Source: Strix aluco (Eukaryota; Chordata; Aves; Strigiformes; Strigidae). From it: 64,000 nt of DNA. The first letter of the stretch is position 1. Each line of letters begins with the position of its first letter. Positions 9,252 to 19,500 of the stretch are shown piece by piece. Both the position numbers and the translations under genes were made by a program. The stretch spans positions 4,651,985 through 4,715,984 of the forward strand of contig NC_133940.1 of assembly GCF_031877795.1 (NCBI RefSeq). Direction: 5' to 3'. A model generated the notes under the pieces. The model saw only the letters and a list, made by a program, of their open reading frames with translations, was not told the DNA's origin and made no database searches.

Positions 9252-11381
9252 ATGGGGCCCATGCTTACTAAGGATGAGCAAGCAGTGGTGAAACTCCTGC
9301 AACATATCCTCTCAATGAGAGGGATAAAGTATGACAAGTCCACCCTAGAAGGCTTATTAAAGTGGACCCAAGAGAAGGGACTTATCCCCAGTCCAGGGCA
9401 TGTATTTGAAGCCTCTACCTGGGAAGCCATAGGGAAACAGCTGTGGGACTCAGTTAGTGATGGAGGAAAGTCGGCAAAAGAAGTGACCGGTTACACCGCG
9501 CTATGGAAACTAATCCGAGAGACACTACAGGAGATGAGTAGTGAGCGTGCGGCTGTGGCTTCTGCCTTTGCAGCTCTTGGGGCGGCTTCTAACTCTGATA
9601 TGTCAGCCACGCCGCCGCTGCCGCTACCGCCCTGCCCCGGCCACGGCCGGAGGGACAGCCCGGCCCCCTCGCCCCGGAGCGACAAGGGAGGGGGGTGCTC
9701 TGCGCTGCTTGTGGCTCCCGCCACGCTGGGTCAGCCGAAAAATTCATTTGCCTCATCAATCGTGCCGCCAAGACCGCGGCGAGCAACGGGGGCTAGACCC
9801 AAAGCTACGCAATCAGGAGCTGGAGATAGTGGAAGTGTGTCTGATGCCAACCGGAAAGGGACTGAGGAGAAACCGAAAGAGTCTAAAGACTCCAATAGCG
9901 GGCAGGACGCAGATGAGGGCGTGGGTAAGAAAGACTTGTACCCCCCTTTGCCTCCCTCACAAGGCAACACCACCAGAGAAAACACCCCCGCCTCGCAAGT
10001 TGGGTCTTCAAACACTGAAACCTTACTCCTGCAGATTGTAGAGAAACTTGAGAAATTGGCTGCAGTGCAGGAAGAGAAGATGGAGCGAAACTCATATACC
10101 TTTTCATCAAATACGGGACCACAACCATCTGCTCCTCCTGATCCATCGCTCAAAAATTCAGTTCCCGTGCCTGCTACCAGTCCCTTCCTCTCGTCATTAT
10201 CACAGACAGTGACTGCGTCCCCACCATCTCACCCTGCAACTTCACATCTTTTCTCTTCGCAGATGCGGAGTGCCTCTGTAGTTACACGCCGATGGAAACG
10301 AATTCTTAGAGATGCTATAGTAGAAGGGTCTTTTATCCCAGAAAGCGTACAAGCATTTCTAGTTTCCTTTAATAGTGTTACTGGTGCCAACGAGTGGGAT
10401 CCCTTAGATTGGAAGCTGCTTGAAAAGGCTAGGGCTTCGGTAATCCAAAATGGTCTCCATCATCGATTAACCAAGCAAATCATTAACTATATCTTCTTGT
10501 CATCATTGTTAATTCCAAAAGATATCGATCAAATAGCGGCAGTTATTTTAACTCCATCTCAAAAAATGCTATTCAAAAGCGCGTGGACGAAGTTAGCTAA
10601 CGAAGAACAGGTTCGTCCACGCCCACAGGGTGATCCCCTTCATCTTGTCCAAGCACAAATGCTATTGGGTACAGGGCCCTTCGCCGCAGTAGATCTACAG
10701 GTCAATTTTTCTAATGAAGTGTTACGGCTATCACAGTCAATAGCCTGTCAGGCCCTACTGTCTGTACCTGACACAGAAGCAAAGAGACAGGACAAGTCTG
10801 TAACAGTAAAACAGGGACTTAATGAACCTTTTTCAAAATTTGTAGATCGCCTTTATGACTCTCTAGAACAACAACCTGACATGACCCTAGAGATGAAAGA
10901 AAATATATTTAAGTTAATGGCCTTCGAAAATGCCAATCCATCTGCCAAGTGGCTGTTAGCGACCCTCCCACAGGGAGCATCTGTAGCTGACATGATTGAA
11001 TTAACCAACCGAAGAATGCAACAGGCCAATGTTGCAGCCTGTGCCGCTGCGGTGCGCAAAGTGGTTGCACCATTTTTTAAGAATAAGGGAGAGAAACGGG
11101 GGGAAAAATGCTACAATTGTGGCAAGAAAGGTCATTTTCAAAATCAATGTAAGAACCCAAAAGTTCAAAAATGGTGTGATAATTGTCAGAAAGATAATCA
11201 TAACACTCAAGAGTGTAGAAGGCTCTCGGGAAACTGGAAGAAGAGCGCGAATCCCCCTCGCGCTCAGACACAGATGAGGGGTGTATGGCAAGTTCAACAT
11301 CAGGAACAGGAGGTGGTTTCCTGTCCAATATCGCCTCCGCCACAGCAGGGAGTGCCGGAGTGGACGTGGAAACAGCAGTAG
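9252..11381 (+). CDS. gag: gag polyprotein of inner retrovirus, intact frame of 709 codons
   Basis: The frame is open from ATG 9252 to a stop at 11379-11381. It starts MGPMLT, a myristoylation-type leader, followed by a matrix domain to about residue 95. A long proline- and serine-rich linker carries two late-domain-type motifs, YPPL (near residue 229) and PSAP (near 291). Capsid lies from about 345 to 600. Two complete CCHC zinc knuckles follow near residues 619-632 (CYNCGKKGHFQNQC) and 642-655 (CDNCQKDNHNTQEC). It ends PEWTWKQQ, like the outer gag. The product would be the virion structural precursor. The absence of any lesion over 2.1 kb contrasts with the broken pol that follows. Nothing here shows that it is expressed. 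Confidence 0.93.
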   Translation: MGPMLTKDEQAVVKLLQHILSMRGIKYDKSTLEGLLKWTQEKGLIPSPGHVFEASTWEAIGKQLWDSVSDGGKSAKEVTGYTALWKLIRETLQEMSSERAAVASAFAALGAASNSDMSATPPLPLPPCPGHGRRDSPAPSPRSDKGGGCSALLVAPATLGQPKNSFASSIVPPRPRRATGARPKATQSGAGDSGSVSDANRKGTEEKPKESKDSNSGQDADEGVGKKDLYPPLPPSQGNTTRENTPASQVGSSNTETLLLQIVEKLEKLAAVQEEKMERNSYTFSSNTGPQPSAPPDPSLKNSVPVPATSPFLSSLSQTVTASPPSHPATSHLFSSQMRSASVVTRRWKRILRDAIVEGSFIPESVQAFLVSFNSVTGANEWDPLDWKLLEKARASVIQNGLHHRLTKQIINYIFLSSLLIPKDIDQIAAVILTPSQKMLFKSAWTKLANEEQVRPRPQGDPLHLVQAQMLLGTGPFAAVDLQVNFSNEVLRLSQSIACQALLSVPDTEAKRQDKSVTVKQGLNEPFSKFVDRLYDSLEQQPDMTLEMKENIFKLMAFENANPSAKWLLATLPQGASVADMIELTNRRMQQANVAACAAAVRKVVAPFFKNKGEKRGEKCYNCGKKGHFQNQCKNPKVQKWCDNCQKDNHNTQECRRLSGNWKKSANPPRAQTQMRGVWQVQHQEQEVVSCPISPPPQQGVPEWTWKQQ

Positions 11382-11715
11382 ACATTACAATACAAGATCA
11401 GAAAGTCCACTTAGTGGATAGTAATGTAAGAGGACCGTTAGGTTTGGATTGAGTGCTCTCTTAATAGGGAGGACATCGATGACTCGTCAAGGCATTCAAG
11501 TGTTATTAGGAGTAATTGATGCAGATTATACTGGTGTTGTAAAAACAGTGGTTCAAACGTTAATGCCACCTGTGTTTATTCCTAAAGGTAGCAAAATAGC
11601 CCAGCTTGTGCCGTTTAAAGCCTGTGTTCCAAATGTAGGAGAAGGTAATCGGGGGACTGGTGGATTCGGATCAACCGGCGAACCGCAAGTATATTTGTCT
11701 CTTGATATAAGCTGA
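11340..11715 (+). pseudogene. pro: Second dUTPase domain (pro region), frameshifted
   Basis: Overlapping the end of the intact gag in the -1 frame, the dUTPase N-terminus reads SAGVDVETAVDI and runs to a TGA near 11448-11450. The domain continues in another frame from 11449: GRTSMTRQG (motif 2), GVIDADYTG (motif 3), KGSKIAQLV (motif 4) and GTGGFGSTG (motif 5). It stops at 11713-11715. At least one indel separates the halves. Confidence 0.8.
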
Positions 11716-12038
11716 GTAAAACCAGAATGTGACATGATTATCCAATCCCCTGATGGGACATGGAAGAAATTAAAAATGTTAGTAGATACAGGGGCTGGTA
11801 TTACAATCATATCGGCTCAACAATAACCTACTTCATGGCCTACCATTGCAGCAGCAACAGGAGTGTTTGGCATTGGGGGGTCCCAAGCCACCAAAATTAG
11901 CAAAGATCCCATTGTAGTCAAATTTCCTGATGGGGCTCAGGTCACCACGAAACCTTATATGATGCAAGTTCCTATCATGTTACTCGGGCGAGATGTCCTG
12001 AGTCAGGTCAAAACAACATTGGTTACACAGCCTTTTCA
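11716..12038 (+). pseudogene. pro: Retroviral aspartic protease, interrupted
   Basis: Directly after the dUTPase, in the same frame, the sequence codes VKPECDMIIQSP and then the active-site motif LVDTGAG. An in-frame TAA (11824-11826) breaks it shortly after. Beyond the stop, FGIGG and LLGRDVLSQ match the flap and the C-terminal GRD of retroviral proteases. It is not functional because of the stop. Confidence 0.85.
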
Positions 12039-12788
12039 GTGATGGCCATTGATGAGCAGCCCATCCTCAAACTTAAATGGAAAACAGAAACACCTGTGTG
12101 GATAGATCAATGGCCATTGAAACAGGAAAGGCTGCAAATTGTCCATCACTTAGTTGGAGAACAATTACAAGCGGGCCACATTGTCCCATCACAAAGTACC
12201 TGGAATACTCCAATTTTTGTTATTCCCAAAAAGAACAACAAATGGCAATTATTACATGATTTAAGAGCGGTCAATGCAGTAATGGAATCCATGGGATCTT
12301 TGCAGCCAGGACTGCCTTCTCCTTCAATGATACCAGAGTACTGGTCAATATTGATCATTGATCTAAAAGATTGGTTTTTTACCATTCCACTTCATGAGGA
12401 TGATAGAGAGAAATTTGCATTCTCTGTTCCATCTACCAATAAGGCTGAGCCAGCAAAACGCTATCATTGGGTAGTGTTGCCTCAAGGAATGAAAAATTCA
12501 CCTACTATGTGTCAGGTCTTCGTTGCCTGGGCATTAGAACCAATTAGGAAAAGGTTTCCCCAATTAATCATTTACCATTACATGGATGATATACTAATAG
12601 CTGGCAAAGACACGCAACCAGAAATTATATTAAATCACTTGCATGGAGAATTGACAAAAAGGGGCCTTAGAATAGCCCCTGAAAAAGTAGTTTACTTCAC
12701 CTTGGAAGTACCTAGGGTGGATCATAACCGATGCCACCATTCGACCACAGAAATTAAAGATCGATACAGATATTCACACACTAAATGA
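12039..12788 (+). pseudogene. pol: Reverse transcriptase (fingers and palm)
   Basis: The open stretch of 249 codons begins near the natural start of RT. It contains IFVIPKKNNKWQLLHDLRAVN, then LIIDLKDWFFTIPL with the first catalytic aspartate, VLPQGMKNSPT, and YHYMDDILIAG with the YMDD catalytic pair. It then goes out of frame near 12710-12788, so thumb and connection are broken. Features are of the betaretrovirus-like RT group. Confidence 0.93.
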
Positions 12789-13933
12789 TGAATAGAAAAT
12801 GATTGGAGCTTGCTTTAACCAAAGACTCAGTATCTCAAATGGGGTTGCAAATAGCACATGAAAAGGTACAGAGATCATCACCGTGGCACTACCTGGGGTG
12901 GAGAATTTGTGAACAGACCATTGTCCCACAACAGGTTGAACTTAAAACTGATGTTAAGACTTTAAATGATTGACAGAAACTGTTGGGAGCCATAAATTGG
13001 ATACGGCCGTTGTTGGGCCTAACTAATGATGATCTGCATAGCTTGTTTGGCATTTTGCAAGGAGATCCTTCACTGACATCACCCAGAGCACTTACAGAGA
13101 AAGCGAAACAAGATCTCCACCGTGTAGCTAACACCATCTCAGAAAGACAAGTGATGTGTGCCCGGCCATCCGTATCAACTGGTATTATTTAACCCTCCAG
13201 GGCAGCCCTATGCTCTGCTGTTTCAGTGGGATGAAACACTTAGTGACCCTCCTCTTATTATTGAATGGATTTTTTATTTTGACACACCAAATGCACAAGG
13301 CGGTCACTACTCGTCCAGAAATGTTTGCCCAACTGACCATGAAAGGTAGGCAGCGCCTACTATTACTTGGTGGTCAGGAACCTGTGTGTCTCCTTGTTCC
13401 AGTTACTATGCACATGTTACAGTGGCTAATACAAATGTCTTTAGAATTCCAGACAGTGATCTGTGACTCCCCTGGACAGCTTTTAGTACACAGCCCATCA
13501 CATAAATTATTACAGCAAAATTTTTTATCGTATGCCATGCCAAAGTGCAGCCATGTGCCGTTGCAAGCCTTGACTGTGTTTACTGATGGATCTGGAAAAA
13601 CGGGAAAGTCAGTCATGGTATGGCAAGACCCAATCAGACATTACTTGATCCCCGGGATCGCCACAGATCGTTGAGCTAGCTGCAGTAGTCTGTGTATTTC
13701 AACGCTGGGACACCCCAATGAACATTGTTACTGATTCTGCTTGTGTTGCCAATCTTGTACAGTGTATGGAGAATTCATGTCCGAAGGACGTTAATAATCC
13801 ACTGTTATATTCATTAATGCACACCCTTTTACGATTATTAAATAATCACAAGACTTCTTATTTTATTGTACATATCCGAGCGCACACGGCACTACCTGGA
13901 CCTTTGGTTGAAGGCAATCGATGAGCAGATGCG
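12789..13933 (+). pseudogene. pol: RT thumb/connection and RNase H remnants
   Basis: Fragments in several frames continue pol. INWIRPLLGL with a TGA just upstream (about 12971-12973) is the thumb-connection. RNase H follows: FTDGSG (first Asp, about 13580), VELAAV (Glu, about 13670), VTDSAC (second Asp, about 13730) and HIRAHTALPGPL (about 13875), with a TGA in place of Arg at 13922-13924. The catalytic residues are recognisable, but the frame is broken several times. Confidence 0.85.
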
Positions 13934-14790
13934 TTGACTCTGGTGGCTCAGGTGGTACCTGATGTCTTTGAGCAAGCTCGGCTTTCACATGCATTTTTCC
14001 ACCAAAACGCCAGGGCAATACAAAACCAGTTTTCTTTATCAAGGCGTCAGGCTAAAGACATCATTGCCTCTTGCCCTGAGTGCCAGCAGGACTCCCTCTC
14101 TTCAACAGCCAGTGGTGTCAACCCTCGGGGACTCACCTCCTCAGAATTATGGCCATCTGACGTCACTCACTTCGCTGCATTTGGAACATTAAAATACGTA
14201 CCTGTGTCTGTTGGTACCTTTTCTGCAGCAGTGTCTGCGTCCTGCCATACAGGTGAAAAAGCACGCGATGCCCAAAAACACATTTTAGCTGCATTTGCTT
14301 CCTTGGGCGTGCCACGACAGATTAAGACAGACAATGGACCTGCTTATGTTTCTGTTTCTCTTTTTTCTTTCTTTCAACAGTGGGCAGTCAAGCATCTGCC
14401 CGGCATTCCCCATCATCGACCGGACAGGCCGTTGTGGAGCGTACGCATGGCACGCTAAAGCATCTATTGCAACGACAAAAAGGGGGAGATGGAGGGGATC
14501 AATCTGCACCTCACAGAAGGCTAAATAAGGCATTGTATGTCATGAACTTTTTAAACATTTCCCCTGCCTCACAGGTGCCACCAATATTGCGTCACTTCTC
14601 ATCGCAGATACCAGATCAACAAGAAGTCCAGGGCAAGGCTCAAGTGTGAGCAAAAAACCTGGAGAGTGGTAACTGGGCAGGACCAGATCCTTTAATAACC
14701 TGGGGAAGAGGTTATGTTGTGTCTCCACAGGTCACGGTCCCTGGTGGTTACCGGCAGGGTGTGTGCGACCACACCTGAGGCGTGAGAGGC
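13934..14790 (+). pseudogene. pol: Integrase remnant
   Basis: The zinc-binding HHCC set is visible as LSHAFFHQN and CPEC (about 13985-14085). The catalytic core has SDVTHF (first Asp) and KTDNGPAY (second Asp); after a frameshift near 14380-14400, VVERTHGTLKHL carries the Glu. The C-terminal domain reads GPDPLITWGRG and, after another shift, LPAGCVRPH. It ends around 14790. All three catalytic acids are present but not in one frame. Confidence 0.87.
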
Positions 14791-14884
14791 AGCTGTTGGT
14801 GGACACTCAGGAGCCGGCTGTGGGTGCTGTGGGTGCCCTGTGCCGATGGTTTGCGGTCTCTTCGACTGATCATTTGCTGAGAGT

Positions 14885-15172
14885 TTGGAACGTGTTGGAG
14901 GAAGAGAGAGCATACAACTTTTGAAGGAACACGCTTCCAAGTTACAGGTTCAAGATAGTTGGCTTGATGAGTTTTTAGGGGGATGGGGAATAAGTGGCTG
15001 GCTTAAGTCTATCTTAAAATCAACTTTGATAGTTGTAGGAATATTCTCATGTATTATTGTATGTATACCACGTATTTTACAACGTGTGCAAGGCTTGATT
15101 GATAGAGCAATGCAGACTGTGTTGTTAGTGGAAAAGAAAGGGGGAGATGTCTGGCCTGTCTTTGGAACATAA
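14885..15172 (+). pseudogene. env: env transmembrane tail of inner retrovirus
   Basis: This 95-codon open stretch reads as the end of an Env transmembrane subunit. SIQLLKEHASKLQVQ is an ectodomain helix, LDEFLGGWGISGW is a membrane-proximal aromatic/Gly part, LIVVGIFSCIIVCIP is the anchor, and a short basic tail ends in EKKGGDV. The surface subunit and most of the ectodomain that should lie between integrase and this tail are missing. The tail style is closer to alpharetrovirus-like Env than to gamma-type; that is an impression from pattern, not a search. Confidence 0.75.
15132..15147 (+). other. Polypurine tract of inner element
   Basis: A 16-base run of purines (AAAAGAAAGGGGGAGA) ends at 15147 and is followed by TGT, as expected just before a 3' LTR. 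The sequence after it does not match the inner 5' LTR. It also codes the EKKGGD of the env tail, as in the outer element. Confidence 0.8.
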
Positions 15173-16040
15173 CAGCACTAGTGACCTTGTTGAATTAGCT
15201 GGCGGTAAGCCTTGGGAGCGGTAAACAGTGAAGAAGAATTCGGAATAAAGATTGGTGAAGAAACTGTGCTACCGCAAGTGCAAAACAGGAACCGTATTGC
15301 TGAGCCCGCAGTGGATCCCAGCGAGATGGGTGCGACCTGCCTGGTCACCATTGCAGCACCATCCTCACAGCCGGACTGACTATCCCCTGGGTTCCAAACC
15401 AGCCAAAGCAGAATGGATGGGTAATGCTTGCCACTGCAATAGGGCAAAATACACTATGACTGTCCTTAATCACACTGCAGTTGCCAACGCTTTTAAGAGA
15501 AAATGCTGACAGTAATTGCAATTCATTAATGAAATATATAGGCTTACTAGTCACTAGTGAAAGATGTAGCTTAGACAAAATGTAGTTATTAATAAGGATG
15601 AAATGCTGCAAGAATGTGTGTATTCAACTTTCTTTTAGCAATATTAAGAATTAAGAACTCAAGTGTTTGACCTTATTAGAAACTCCCTTGGTTTTCCCCC
15701 CTTGAGTGGTGGCCAGACTCTGGGTGGAACCCAACAGGAGGATGAGATCAGATGTTTCTGCTCAAAGAAAAGTGCCAGTTATTTTGGCCTGCTGATTTAG
15801 ATAGATGAGGCTGGACCTGCCTGCAGCGACTCTGGATGCCTCACCTACGGATGGACGCATCACGTAGGATTTCCAATTTGCAAGGAAGGGCACTCTAAAT
15901 CCTCGCTGCATCCAGGGTTCCCCAGCAATTGTGGATCTGAATATTAGCACCCCATTAAGTAAGTGTGCTATTCTCTATCTTCCTTACTGTTTATTTTGTA
16001 GTATTTAGTCATATCCTTTAATTATTGGCAGTGAAAACAG
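15148..16040 (+). pseudogene. env: Damaged env head and middle of outer retrovirus
   Basis: After the inner polypurine tract comes a region that reads as an Env leader and start of the surface subunit, in broken frames: IPWVPNQPKQNGWVMLA near 15390-15430, NHTAVANAF or its alternative frame near 15470-15500, and SNCNSL near 15515. Several stops interrupt it. From about 15600 to 16040 I recognise nothing coding. Most of the normal surface and transmembrane ectodomain is missing. Confidence 0.55.
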
Positions 16041-16193
16041 CCTACTCTTTTCAACTAGTAACTGTAACTGCTGTATTGTTTTAGCCTTTTGTGGAATTAT
16101 TTTATGTATACTGTGTTTTTTGAAGTTTGTCCAGATTGCTAAAGCTTTGAAACAAGTCTTGCAGGTGCAGCTGCAGAACAAAGAAGGGGGAGA
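16041..16193 (+). pseudogene. env: env membrane anchor and tail of outer retrovirus
   Basis: One frame reads SENSLLFSTSNCN, then a strongly hydrophobic Cys-rich stretch (CCIVLAFCGIILCILCFL) and a basic tail ending in NKEGGDVG. It parallels the inner env tail in shape, length and its GGDV ending, where the polypurine tract is read as codons. It lies directly against the 3' LTR, as the end of env should. Confidence 0.7.
16180..16193 (+). other. Polypurine tract of outer element
   Basis: The 14-base purine run AAAGAAGGGGGAGA lies immediately before the TG of the 3' LTR. This is the plus-strand primer site of reverse transcription. Confidence 0.9.
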
Positions 16194-16573
16194 TGTGGGA
16201 GAGAGGCAAGTCAACATCAGCCTGTCAGCCCTGCACAGCCCCGGAGAAGCAGCAAGGCTTTGATGAGAAACAGGCCTTGGGAGAAAGATCAGAAACTGCC
16301 GAGTTGTGCCGAGGTGGCGGGGAAAAACAACGGAACTGTGGGAAAGTACTGAGCTGTGAGAAGTTACTGCTGCGTGAACAAGAAGGTGATTGGCCTGCAC
16401 AGCCCATGTTAGAGTGGTCTCATGCTGGTAGGAGAAAAGGTTGATAGCTGTCTGATTGCTGATTTGCTAATTATGAAGTAAGAGCTTTAACCAGAGCATA
16501 AGTATGTACTATTGTAGTAATAAAGGGTCTTTCCTTTCGCACTTCATGGAGAGTCCGTGCCTCAGTTGCCACA
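16194..16573 (+). mobile_element. 3' LTR of outer endogenous retrovirus
   Basis: This 380-bp LTR (TGTGGGAG to GCCACA) pairs with 6302-6675. It has a poly(A) signal AATAAA at 16519-16524 that the 5' copy has lost or never had. It is followed by the ACTGGG target duplication at 16574-16579. Confidence 0.93.
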
Positions 16574-16579
16574 ACTGGG
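16574..16579 (+). repeat. Target-site duplication, 3' side (ACTGGG)
   Basis: This is the second copy of the six bases found at 6296-6301. Confidence 0.93.
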
Positions 16580-19500
16580 GACTCGGGAGCATGAGTCTGC
16601 AAGGCTCACACGCTGGCTTTTTGGCACTGCCTTCTCCTCCATGGGGCTCAGGCCCGCAGGGAAACGTCCACAGAGAATCTGCCTGTTCAAAACTGGTGAG
16701 AAAACAGGCAACCACACTCCTGCCACAGGCTAGTCCGGACAGCTGGCAGCACTCTGCTGTCTAACTGTCTTTTCTCCTGGCTTCTCTTGTGCTGTTCTGT
16801 GCTACCCTCTGCTAAGGAAGGATGTGAGACTGGAGTGGTAGAAGCTGGCTGCAAACCTTACTGAATAGGAAAATCTGGGGTTCCTCAGCAGGGGGAAAAA
16901 CACATTTTCAACTGTACGTGAGCAACCAAATGCATATATAGCAAACGAATTCAGACCACATGCAGCATGATACATATGGGTATCCTGGCATTGTTGAGGG
17001 ACACTGCTGAGGTCTGTCAGAGCTTCCTGCTGTCCCCTCTGAGGCTGGGAAATCAAACCCACACTGGCTGTTCCTTCATCACCATTCTGCTGCTCTCCTG
17101 CCAGATACCCAGGTTTGCCTCAGGAGCAAGGCCCCCTCCACTGGACTCTTCCCTCCCACCCAGCTCTCTCTCATGTCCATCCCTTCTCCCTCAGTGATCC
17201 CAGCACTTGCAAGGTGCAGGACAGTGGGACAGGGCTGTAGCTCCTGGCCAGCAGTGATGGTGCAGGCGGGTGCCCTCGTGCTGCTGGTCCCGGGGGCTAG
17301 GCTGGAGCTCTGATTCCAGGTGCTGTGTGTGTGTGTGTGTGCCTGCATGGTTTTGGTCTCAGCCCCCTTCTCATGACTTTACCTACAGCTGCTTTTCTGT
17401 CCGTGGTGCAAGGCCACAGGGCTCCTCCGCCAGTGAGGGAAGGCAGGGAGCGAGCCCACGCCCCGAGGCACTGCAGCCGTGATGGCCCAGCTCTGCCCAG
17501 CCCTGCTGGGGACTGACCCCAGAAACACTTCACGTGCCCATGAGCTCCTGTCTCCCCGGGACAGGGATGGGAGGCCTGGCTCCTTCCAGCCCCTCACCCT
17601 TCACTCCTCTTCCTGCTTTCCATGATGTCAAGGGACCTATAGCTGCAAAACCCTCCAACTTCCTTCCCACCTGCCACTTCTCTAACAGCCTTCTCTGCTC
17701 CCTTCATACGTCCCCGGCATGGACTGCAGGGCAGAGCCAGCCTCGGGCGCTTTAGGACGGGGGCAGAAGAGCTAGTTGGATTTGCTGCTTGCGACACACA
17801 GTGCTACAAAAACACCACGGTTTAAATGCCTCAAATTCACAGTTCTGGCTTGCTGCATGGGGGTGATGCCACCGGGCACCTGATTGCTTCAGGCTGGATC
17901 CTTGCAGCATCCATTTGCACCTGCATGTGCACCCACCACGGTGCCTCTTACCTCGGGGGCTGTGCAGGTCCCTGCAAGGGCAGGCAGTGACCCCTGTGTG
18001 TGTGCACGGCCTGACTACGGATACACACATAGAGAGCTGCGTGCGCGTCACGCCGCGCTGCATGCATGTACAGGCAGCTCTGTGTGGGTATGTGCATGTA
18101 TGTACATCGTGTGACCTTCGTGTATGAGAGTCGGTCCAGTGATACACACGCTCTGTGTGTGCCTGCACGCCTGTGACTGCTGCAGGGCTGTGGCAGTTTG
18201 CCTGAGTGTGCACAGCTGTGCCACAGTCCCCATGCCTGTGTGCGACTCCAGCCATGCTTGAGCCCATGTGTGTGGCAGATGTCCCGATGTCCCTGACTGT
18301 CTTGGGCTCCTTCTGCTCAGCCCACGACTCTCCCCACTCAGCGTCAGTCCAGCTTTTCCCACTCAGCCCCAGCTCCAACCTGAGTTAGCTGGCCTCAGTA
18401 CCCCCCACCCCCTCTTCCTCTCCAACACTCACATCCCAGTGACTCATAGCAAGAAGAAAAGCCACCCCAGAGTCACCTACATCTCTCAGCACCTCTCCTC
18501 TGCTCTGACAGCGGTTCCTGCTCTTGCTGGGGCCCCTGTAAGTCCCTACCTGGTTATGACATTTCTCACTGTGACAAACATCCTCCATGGTTTCCCTGCT
18601 CTTCCCATGTGGGCTTGATGGGGTTTTCTCCTTCTGGCCCTGGAGAGAGGGCACATTTTGCAAAGGTTTGTCCTGACGCAGGCGCTTCAATGCACCTACT
18701 TCCCTGAGCAAGCACTGCTAGCCATGGCTGCAGCTCATGAGAATGAGCCGATTTGGAGAGAGCAGCAGTCTAGTCCAGGGCGCTGCTCTCTCCAAATTGG
18801 CTCATTCACACCAGCATGGGTCAAGTTGTAAGCCGAACCCAATATGCCTCATGAAAGCACCCCATGCCACATCATCCACCTCCCTTGGGGACCACAGGGG
18901 ATGCCGGGAACTCAGCCACAGGGAGATGGGGGACAGTGCTGTGCCACCACTCACAGCTATCCCACGGCATCAGGGCTGCGAGTGTGGGTCTACACTGGCA
19001 GAAGGAAGGGAGTTCTCCCAGCTTTTGCCCATGCCAAGGGCGAAGCGATTCAGCTGGAGGTCCTTGAAGGTCCCTTTCTTGGAGATGCCTGTCCTGATCA
19101 GGCACTGGATTCAGCCCTGCCCAAATGACACTCCCAGCGTTGCCCACACCAAGCATCTGGCTGGGGCAGCAGGGAGACAGACCAGAGCTGCCAGGACAGC
19201 TCCTCTGGGCATGGGAATTGCACAGAGAGGGGGCAGGTAGCTTGTCCCCCAGTCCTCATCCCAGACACCAAAAGCATGACAGCCATGGGCATGGAGCAGA
19301 TCCTACTGCAAACTGTTCCCACATTACTGGATGTAGCTCCCAGAGCAGCGTGAGGTGTGCCCACACAGATGCAAATAGCCCTGGCAGGCAGGGGAGGAAC
19401 GGACAGGTGGTGGCAGCGGAAAGGAGAAATCCTTGCGTATGCTGCTGCGCACCGGCTGCTGCAGCAGGGTCTGACCAGGGCTGAGAGAGCAAGTGGAGCC

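Larger units (their letters stand above)
6302..16573 (+). mobile_element. Mosaic class II endogenous retrovirus (ERVK-like)
   Basis: The provirus is bounded by paired LTRs and a 6-bp duplication. Inside, in order: primer site, damaged gag, dUTPase, a second unrelated LTR with its own primer site, an intact gag, a second dUTPase, protease, reverse transcriptase, RNase H, integrase, an env tail with polypurine tract, a damaged env head, an env membrane anchor, a second polypurine tract and the 3' LTR. A dUTPase domain in the pro region is characteristic of betaretrovirus-like elements. Two gag genes, two dUTPases and two env tails show that at least two elements contributed. No element here could make a full set of proteins. 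Confidence 0.92.

Noticed and set aside
15148-15250. Possible 3' LTR of the inner retrovirus after the polypurine tract
   Set aside because: It begins TGT but shows no further likeness to 8696-9077, and env-like sequence follows soon after.
17752-18378. Open frame of 208 codons rich in Cys, His and Thr
   Set aside because: It is a translation of CA/TG-rich repetitive DNA and shows no domain.
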